The position numbers and the translations under genes are program-made. A DNA stretch of 64,000 nt from Chrysomallon squamiferum (Eukaryota; Mollusca; Gastropoda; Neomphalida; Peltospiridae), in the NCBI GenBank assembly GCA_012295275.1, contig CM022665.1:48446064-48510063 (forward strand), given 5' to 3'. Below are positions 1-9,172 of the stretch, one piece after another (position 1 is the stretch's first letter; each line of letters opens with the position of its first letter). Under the pieces are notes generated by a model, which did not search any database, had not been told where the DNA came from, and saw only the letters and a program-made list of their open reading frames with translations.

Positions 1-441
1 TTAAGTCACAGAAATAACATAACTGCAGAATACAACAATATCAGTGTGTATTAAATAACAAGATATTTGTACTGGACACAGGACTTATTTACAAAGTCAT
101 GAGAAGAATATCAGTGTGTATTAAATAAGGACAAGATATTTGTACACAGTGTTATGTAATTAAGACAAAAATAACATAACTGCAGAATGAACAATTACAG
201 TGTGTACAGTAAGTCACAAGAAAGAAGTATAAAACAAGATTGGACACTAGTCTTAAAAGACAACAGGAAAAAAAAAAAAATCTTGTAAATTCAAAATGTT
301 TTTTTTTTTTTTTTCCTGGTACAAACACGAGAGCTTAATGTGTGTTATTTTTTTTTTTTTTTTTTAATGTGTTTAAATGTAACAAATGAATTTCAGATAT
401 CTAACGCGAACTCTAGTAACATTAAATGTAACATTAATTAT
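1..441. other. Intron or upstream sequence of the CREB3L gene
   Basis: AT-rich sequence with no coding exon that I can support. A segment with the core tcagtgtgtattaaata occurs twice (about 50..66 and 110..126), each time followed by a copy of agatatttgtac, so a piece of about 60-70 bp is duplicated. Poly-T runs lie near 299..315 and 349..365. The first coding exon of CREB3L, with the start codon, is expected further left, outside the window. Confidence 0.6.
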
Positions 442-746
442 TTTTCAGGTGTCTGACAGTAACTGTAGTAATACTAAATGTAAAATGAATGTAATTCCAG
501 GTGTCTGACAGTAACTGTAGTAGTACTAAATGTAAAATGTAATTTCAGTCTGACAGTAACTATCTGTAAAATGTAAAATGTAATTCAAGTGTCTGACAGT
601 AATTTCACTGTAACTGTAGTACTAAATGTAAAATGTAATTTCTGTAGAATGTAATTTCAGGTGTCTGACAGTAACTGTAGTAGTACTAAATGAAATTTCA
701 GGTGTCTGACAGTAACTGTAGTAATGTAAAATGAATGTAATTTCAG
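442..746 (+). repeat. Minisatellite of duplicated 3' splice sites before CREB3L exon 1
   Basis: About seven imperfect units of roughly 40-50 bp. The core is ttcaggtgtctgacag followed by taactgtagtagtactaaat. The final unit is the real acceptor (ag at 745..746) and the first 11 bases of the exon at 747. Copies with an intact cag followed by gtgtctgacag lie near 443, 495, 655 and 695; others are shortened (near 542 and 582). Each intact copy is therefore a potential 3' splice site identical to the one in use. Confidence 0.85.
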
Positions 747-918
747 GTGTCTGACAGCAGCTACATGGACAACGACTGGCTGAACACGTTTTTTGATGAT
801 CCCATTCTGAATGATAAGATGATCACTGATGCTGCTCAGCCCTGCATCAAGTCAGAACACAGCTACTCCATGAACAACCAGTCGCCTGCCTCACCACTCG
901 GCCTCACCAACATCGAGG
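747..918 (+). CDS. CREB3L: CREB3L exon 1 of window: acidic activation region
   Basis: Encodes [20 protein letters not shown] and HSYSM, matching the N-terminal ILNDK...EHSYS block of CrebA and CREB3L2. Acceptor ag at 745..746, donor gtgagt from 919; the exon leaves one base (G) of the next codon. It starts with GTG in frame after the acceptor, so it is internal and the Met at 765 is probably not the initiator. IKSE fits a sumoylation consensus. Confidence 0.9.
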
Positions 919-3900
919 GTGAGTACAACTCTCCTCACCTACACCAACTTCACTTCAGCTTTCCTTCAAGCTGACGTTACACAGGCTCCAGTGTTTTATT
1001 TGATTATTTCAACTTGTGCAATGTTCGTTTGAAAAAAATGTTTTGTAAAGCCATTGATTATTTAGTCTTATTTCACTTGTTTCTGAATCCTACTTTTTGG
1101 AAATCCTGTTTTTATTTCTGTTATTGTGTTTGTCTCTACTTGTTTCTGAATCCTCCTTTTAATTTTATTTTTTTTATTTTTTTACTCTGCTGATATTTTT
1201 ATGGCTTTTTATGAACTGTTAATGAAGTTCATTTTAAATATAGTTTTAAATTCATTAGTATGGATTAGGCTGTCATATATTTTGAAAGATTTTTTTTTTT
1301 TTTTTTTTTTTACCTATTCTGTTGTTATTTTCACATTGTTTACCTTTTTACAGTTCACTGACCCAAGTTAAATATTAATAGCTGTTTTTTTTTTATTACT
1401 AATCAATAAGAAAACAGCAATTAAATGGATGGGAATTAGCAAAACATCACATTCAGTTTATTAAATCAAATAAATTATAAATTTAATTTATGCAGCTGTC
1501 TTTTTTAATGCTTAATTAATCTCATTTTATTTGTTTTGATCAGAGATCTTGTTCTCTTAGAATGAAAATAATTTTTTTTAATTTTTTTTTGTATATAAGA
1601 CATCGATTGTAAGTTTACCAAAAATTCAGATGATAGTTTTCTGGGGGGGGGTTAATTTAAAAAAAAAAAAGATTTGGGGGATATAAATACAGTAGTTAGA
1701 ACATTTAAAAAAAAAAAAAAAGTTAATTTTGTATAAATTAAGATTTTTGAATAAGATAATTTTAAAAAAAATGTTGTTTTTTTTTTTTTTTTTAATACTT
1801 AGAAAAAGAAAATTGTGATGTTACCAATTCCAATGTTAGAACTGGATAAAACTGGTGTGCAAACAACAGGATAAAAGAAATGTTTTTATTTTGTATGATT
1901 TAACTTGGATGACAGTTCAGCTGCTGTGATAAGCTGTAACATGTGCTGTCAAATGTTTTAAATATTTCTCCACAGGCATCCTCGTTAAATTTTCATTGCA
2001 TCCCAGTTAATACTGACACCATGCTGAAACAAAGTAAATATTAACTGAATTAACAGTGAAATAAAACTAAATATTAACTGAATTAACATGCAGAACAGTG
2101 AAATAAAACTAAATATTAACTGAATTAACATGCAGAACAGTGAAATAAAACTAAATATTAACTGAATTAACATGCAGAACAGTGAAATAAAACTAAATAT
2201 TAACTGAATTAACATGCAGAAGTAACAGTGAAATAAAACTAAATATTAACTGAATTAACATGCAGAACAGTGAAATAAAACTAAATATTAACTGAATTAA
2301 CATGCAGAAGTAACAGTGAAATAAAACTAAATATTAACTGAATTAACATGCAGAACAGTGAAATAAAACTAAATATTAACTGAATTAACATGCAGAACAG
2401 TGAAATAAAAAATAAACTAATTAACAAAATTAACTTGCTTTGAAGTAACAGTGAAATAAAAATAAAACTAAATATTAACTGAATTAACATGCAGTACAGT
2501 TGAAACAAAACTAAATATTAACTGAATTAACATGCAGAACAGTGAAATAAAACTAAATATTAACTGAATTAACATGCTGAAGTAACAGTGAAACAAAACT
2601 AAATATTAACTGAATTAACATGCAGAAGTAACAGTGAAATAAAACTAAATATTAACTGAATTAACATGCTGAAGTAACAGTGAAATAAAACTAAATATTA
2701 ACTGAATTAACATGCTGAAGTAACAGTGAAACAAAACTAAATATTAACTGAATTAACATGCAGTACAGTGAAATAAAACTAAATATTAACTGAATTAACA
2801 TGCAGTACAGTGAAATAAAACTAAATATTAACTGAATTAACATGCAGTACAGTGAAATAAAACTAAATATTAACTGAATTAACATGCAGTACAGTGAAAT
2901 AAAACTAAATATTAACTGAATTAACATGCTGAAGTAACAGTGAAACAAAACTAAATATTAACTGAATTAACATGCAGTACAGTGAAACAAAACTAAATAT
3001 TAACTGAATTAACATGCAGTACAGTGAAATAAAACTAAATATTAACTGAATTAACATGCTGAAGTAACAGTGAAACAAAACTAAATATTAACTGAATTAA
3101 CATGCAGTACAGTGAAATAAAACTAAATATTAACTGAATTAACATGCAGTACAGTGAAACAAAACTAAATATTAACTGAAGTAACATGCAGTACAGTGAA
3201 ACAAAACTAAATATTAACTGAATTAACATGCTGAAGTAACAGTGAAACAAAACTAAATATTAACTGAAGTAACATGCAGTACAGTGAAACAAAACTAAAT
3301 ATTAACTGAATTAACATGCTGAAGTAACAGTGAAACAAAACTAAATATTAACTGAATTAACTGAAGTAACAGTGAAATGAAACTAAATATTAACTGAATT
3401 AACATGCTGAACAGTGAAATGAAACTAAATATTAACTGAAGTAATGTGCTGAAGTAACAGTGAAACAAAGTAAATATTAACTGAATTAACATGCAGTACA
3501 GTGAAATAAAACTAAATATTAACTGAAGTAACAAAGTACAGTGATATTTGAAGTAACATGCAGTACAGTGAAATAAAACTAAATATTAACTGAATTAACA
3601 TGCAGAACAGTGAAATGAAACTAAATATTAACCGAATTAACATGCTGAACAGTGAAATGAAACTAAATATTAACTGAAGTAACAAAGTACAGTGATATTT
3701 GAAGTAACATGCAGTACAGTGAAATAAAACTAAATATTAACTGAATTAACATGCTGAAGTAACAGTGAAACAAAACTAAATATTAACTGAATTAACATGC
3801 TGAAGTAACAGTGAAACAAAACTAAATATTAACTGAATTAACATGCTGAAGTAACAGTGAAATAAAACTAAATATTAACTGAATTAACATGCTGAAGTAA

Positions 3901-6900
3901 CAGTGAAACAAAACTAAATATTAACTGAATTAACATGCAGAACAGTGAAATGAAACTAAATATTAACTGAATTAACATGCAGAACAGTGAAATGAAACTA
4001 AATATTAACTGAATTAACATGCTGAAGTAACAGTGAAACAAAACTAAATATTAACTGAATTAACATGCAGAACAGTGAAATGAAACTAAATATTAACTGA
4101 AGTAACATGCTGAACAGTGAAATGAAACTAAATATTAACTGAATTAACATGCTGAAGTAACAGTGAAACAAAACTAAATATTAACTGAATTAACATGCAG
4201 AACAGTGAAACAAAACTAAATATTAACCAATTAACATGCTGAACAGTGAAATGAAACTAAATATTAACTGAATTAACAAAGTGAAAGTAAATATTTGAAG
4301 TAACATGCAGTACAGTGAAATAAAACTAAATATTAACTGAATTAACATGCTGAAGTAACAGTGAAATGAAACTAAATATTAACTGAATTAACTTGCTGAA
4401 GTAACAGTGAAATAAAACTAAATATTAACTGAATTAACTTGCTGAAGTAACAGTGAAATGAAACTAAATATTAACTGAATTAACATGCAGAACAGTGAAA
4501 TGAAACTAAATATTAACTGAATTAACATGCTGAAGTAACAGTGAAACAAAACTAAATATTAACTGAATTAACATGCTGAAGTAACAGTGAAATAAAACTA
4601 AATATTAACTGAATTAACATGCAGAACAGTGAAATGAAACTAAATATTAACTGAATTAACATGCAGAACAGTGAAATGAAACTAAATATTAACTGAATTA
4701 ACATGCAGAACAGTGAAATGAAACTAAATATTAACTGAATTAACATGCTGAACAGTGAAATGAAACTAAATATTAACTGAAGTAACAAAGTACAGTGATA
4801 TTTGAAGTAACATGCAGTACAGTGAAATTAAACTAAATATAAACTGAAGTAACATGAAATACAGTGAAATTAAACTAAATGTAAACTGAATACATGTTCA
4901 GAGTCATTTATCAAAAATGTTTGAGATGGGAAGTGTTTCAAAATTACTCAGATGCAGAATCTAAGTCTAAATACTGATTCAATTTATATTTCATATACAA
5001 AGAATAAGCAGAATTATAAAAACATAATTTAAATTATTTTGAGCATAAAATAAAATGTGTGTTTGTAGAACAATCTTAAAACTGTAACATACCAATATTT
5101 CTGAGGCTCAGAGAAAGTTTTACAATTTTTCAGATTTGGGAATGCACTATTTAAAAAAAAAAAAATGTTATTTTTTTTTAATATTTTCTTTTTAAATTTT
5201 TATGATTCATTTGAATTATTTTAATATAAAAAAAAAAAAAAAAAAAAAAAATTTTACAGAGTTAATTTTTTTCAAATAAGATTATTTAAGTGAATATTAA
5301 TATTTTCTTGTTTTATTTTCACAGATATCGACACTGATTTTTTCCACCACACAACAGCAATGAACGTAACCCAGAAAGAACTGGAAGGTGAAACAGTTAT
5401 AAAACAGGAAGTGCTGGACTCCGACCCCCTCCTCACAACTGTGGTCACCACCAACACTACGCCAACGTCGTCGACAATGCTCAACACCAGCGGCCCCCAC
5501 ACCGTCATCTTCACTTCATCTGCCACGCTGACAACTCAATCTGAACAGACTTTGATCCCACAAATCACAATAAAACAGGAACCGCCCGACACGTACGAAG
5601 ACAGCTCCAGTCAAGCAGGTTCGTGTTGCCTAGCAACAAGATTTTCCTCTCTGTACTGTTTCTTTCTGGGTGGTTTCGTACCGTCTCTGTAGGTTGTTTC
5701 ATTTGGTCTCTCTTGTTTCATTTTGTATGCATTTTATTTCATTCCGTCTTGTGTGTTTGTGTCTCAGTGTATTGTTTCATGCTGTCTCGTGTTTGTGTCT
5801 CTGTATTGTTTCATTCTCTATATATTGTTTCATTCTGTCTTGTCTTTCTGTCTCTTTTTGTTTAATTGTATGTTTCATTTTCTCTATACTCTTTTATTCT
5901 GACTGTATTTCTCTGTATCTATACATTGTCTCATGTTTTGTCTGTTTTCTGCTGATGTTGATGTTTGTGTCTCTTTATTATTTGTATTGTTGTGATTATA
6001 AATTTCTTTCTTTTTTTGTTAAAAAACTAATCAGCAACTTTATTAAACTTTAACAAATATAGATTAAAATAAGATTATACATATATAAAATTTTAATTAT
6101 TATAACAAATAAAATATTTGGAAATGCTGTGTAAACACATGGATTGTTTTTGTTTTTGTTGACAGTGAGTTTTGATCCCATGGCCTTGCCGCCGACACCA
6201 CCAAGCAGTGCTGGCAGTGACAGTGACGGCAGTTTGAGTCCTCAGAGATCAGCGCCATCTAGCCCAGTCCGACAGCTTTCATCTCGCCATAGCAACATCT
6301 CCACATCCATCGTCACCACAAAAACATTCTCACAACCTCTCTTCATGAACCCTGTTAGTAAATCTTTTATATTTCTCTTCATGAACCCTATTAGTAAATC
6401 TTTTATATTTCTCTTCATGAACCCTGTTAGTAAATCTTTTATATTTCTCTTCATGAACACCATTGTTGTTATGTTGTTGTTAAGTAAATTTTTACATTTC
6501 TTTCATTATTATTTTATATATTATTTTAGTAAAACCCTTTTATATTTTGAAACCCTGTTATTTTTATGTTTTTCTTCATGAACCCAGTTCTCTTATCACT
6601 GACCCTGTTAGTAAATATTTAATTTTTATCTAAACCGTGTTTTGATATTTATCTCTTTGTGAATCCCATTAGTAAACCTTGCATTAATTAGTGTCTGTGT
6701 TCTTCTGTTATTGTCTGAATTGCTTTTAGGTTTTTAGATTTCTTTCTTAATGAATAACCTGTTTGTAAATATTTTATTATCTTCATTGTTTTTTAGAGTG
6801 TGTATTTTTCTCTTTGTGAACTCCATTAGTAAATCTTACTTCATAATTTTCTCTGCATGAACCATGTTAATAAATCTTCATTTAATTATTAATCCTTTTA

Positions 6901-7187
6901 TTACCTGAATTACTTCAATTTTTTTTTATAATTCTCTCTTCTAGAATCATGTTTACTTAAGTGTCTAAATATTATCAGTGTTAGTTCTTGTAATAACCTT
7001 CTTCTTGAATATTCTAGTATCTTTATTACTTTAATCTTTTCTTCACAAATCACTTACTATCAGTAGTGTTTCATTTATTATTTAACATCTTTTATTCTGT
7101 GCCACGAATTGTGTATAATTATAAAGATAGCTTTATTGTCTTGTTTTTATTTTTTTCAAAAGTAATAAAAACAATTTGAGTTATCAT

Positions 7188-7219
<32 letters not shown>

Positions 7220-8092
7220 GTTTTTTTATCACTTTGGTGAATATTATTTGGTTCCATTCATACATGGTTGTATAAGAGTTTGGTAATTTTGTTAATTTCA
7301 GATTTCTCAGTCTGGAATTCTGATGTTGTCGGAGGAGGAGAAGAGGACTCTGATTTCCGAGGGTTACCCCATTCCTGGAAAACTGCCCCTAACCAAACAG
7401 GAAGAAAAAAATCTGAAGAAAATCCGTCGTAAAATTAAAAACAAGGTATTTGTGTTTTCTGTTGTGTAAAACACATTAGTTATGTTTTCTGTTGTGTGCA
7501 ACACATTAGTTGTGTGTTTTCTGTTGTGTACAACACATTAGTTGTGTTTTTCTGTTGTGTACAACACATTAGTTGTGTTTTCTGTTTTGTACAACACATT
7601 AGTTGTGTGTTTTTTGTTGTGTACATCACATTAGTTGTGTTTTCTGTTGTGTACAACACATTAGTTTTGTGTTTTCTTTTGTGTACAACACATTAGTTAT
7701 GTGTTTTCTTTTGTGTAAAACACATTATTTTTTGTGATTTAATTATTTATTGTATTTAAATCTTTCTGTTAATTACATGTAAATAATAACTCTCTCTAAT
7801 AACGGTACTGTGTATTGGTTGTTTTTATGGTTTAAATGTTTATTTTTCAGATATCAGCACAAGAAAGTCGAAGAAAAAAGAAAGAATACTTGGAAGCTTT
7901 AGAAAAAAGGTAAAATATTTTTTTATTAAAGTTTGATTACAAATCTGATGTTGAAGATGGATTATTAAAAAATAATTTTGAATTCCACTTTGATTTTTGT
8001 TAAAAGAAACAAAATTTATTAAATGTTACATTAATTATTATTAACCCTATTACTGTGCAACCATACATTGTTTTATATCAATTTTCTCCATA

Positions 8093-8135
<43 letters not shown>

Positions 8136-9130
8136 TCACAAGTATTATTAATTTGATAGATACTATTTTTTTGTTGTGATAGAGCCATTTGTTTTTATGT
8201 TGATAAAACTTACAGATATATTTACTTGTTTTAAAAGTTAAGATTTTAAATACTAATAAAGCTTACAGATATATTTACTTGTTTTAAAAGTTAAGATTTT
8301 AAACACCAATAAAACTTGGTTATTATAAACATATTTAGTTATGACATTGTTTATCACAGAGTGGAGTCTTACACACATGAAAATTCTGACTTGAAGAAGA
8401 AAATAGATTCACTAGAAAACAATAACAGGTAAATGAAGTTAATTTGTCTTTCTACTTGTTCATCAGTTCAGTGATATAGAAAAAAGCTTCACCAAAACCA
8501 GTGAATTTGATCTTTTTGACATAATTATTCAGAAAAATACTTGTTACAAAATTTTTATAGTAACTTCAGAATTAGTTATTTAGAAAACAGAACTGTCAAA
8601 ATTTAGTACTAATTTAACAAATAATGAGAACAAAATTATACTGTTGTAAAAATGATACAGTACCTTCAAGAATAATTCTAAACAGAGAATTAAAATATTT
8701 GTAAAATTTTATGATAATGTAAGAAATGATTATTTTAAAAAAATAATTAAAAATTATTCAAGTTTTATAGTAATGTCACAAATATTTATTTACACAAGAA
8801 TTTAAATTATAAAAATTAGTAGCAACTTCAGAAATGTTTTATTCAGAAAAATAGTTTAAGTTAGTGAACATTTTAACTTCAGATATAAATTATTGATTTA
8901 ATTGTTGTTAAACTGAGCAAGTTTTGTTGTTTGTTGCAGATCACTACTTGGACAACTACAAAAACTGCAGGCACTGGTCAGCAAAGTGACCTGTCCACCT
9001 GCAGCAGCAACCCAGACTGGAACAGTGCTCATGGTGAGTGGTCATCTTTGTCTGTTGTTTTGTCTGTCTGCAACAAACTCAATGTTTTTGAAATTTGTGT
9101 CATAAAACCTATCTCCAATATAAAATAAAA

Positions 9131-9172
<42 letters not shown>

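Noticed and set aside
5623-6053. Phe/Ser/Cys-rich + strand frames in CREB3L intron 2
   Set aside because: Produced by a T-rich irregular repeat; the exon joins on both sides are already in phase without them.
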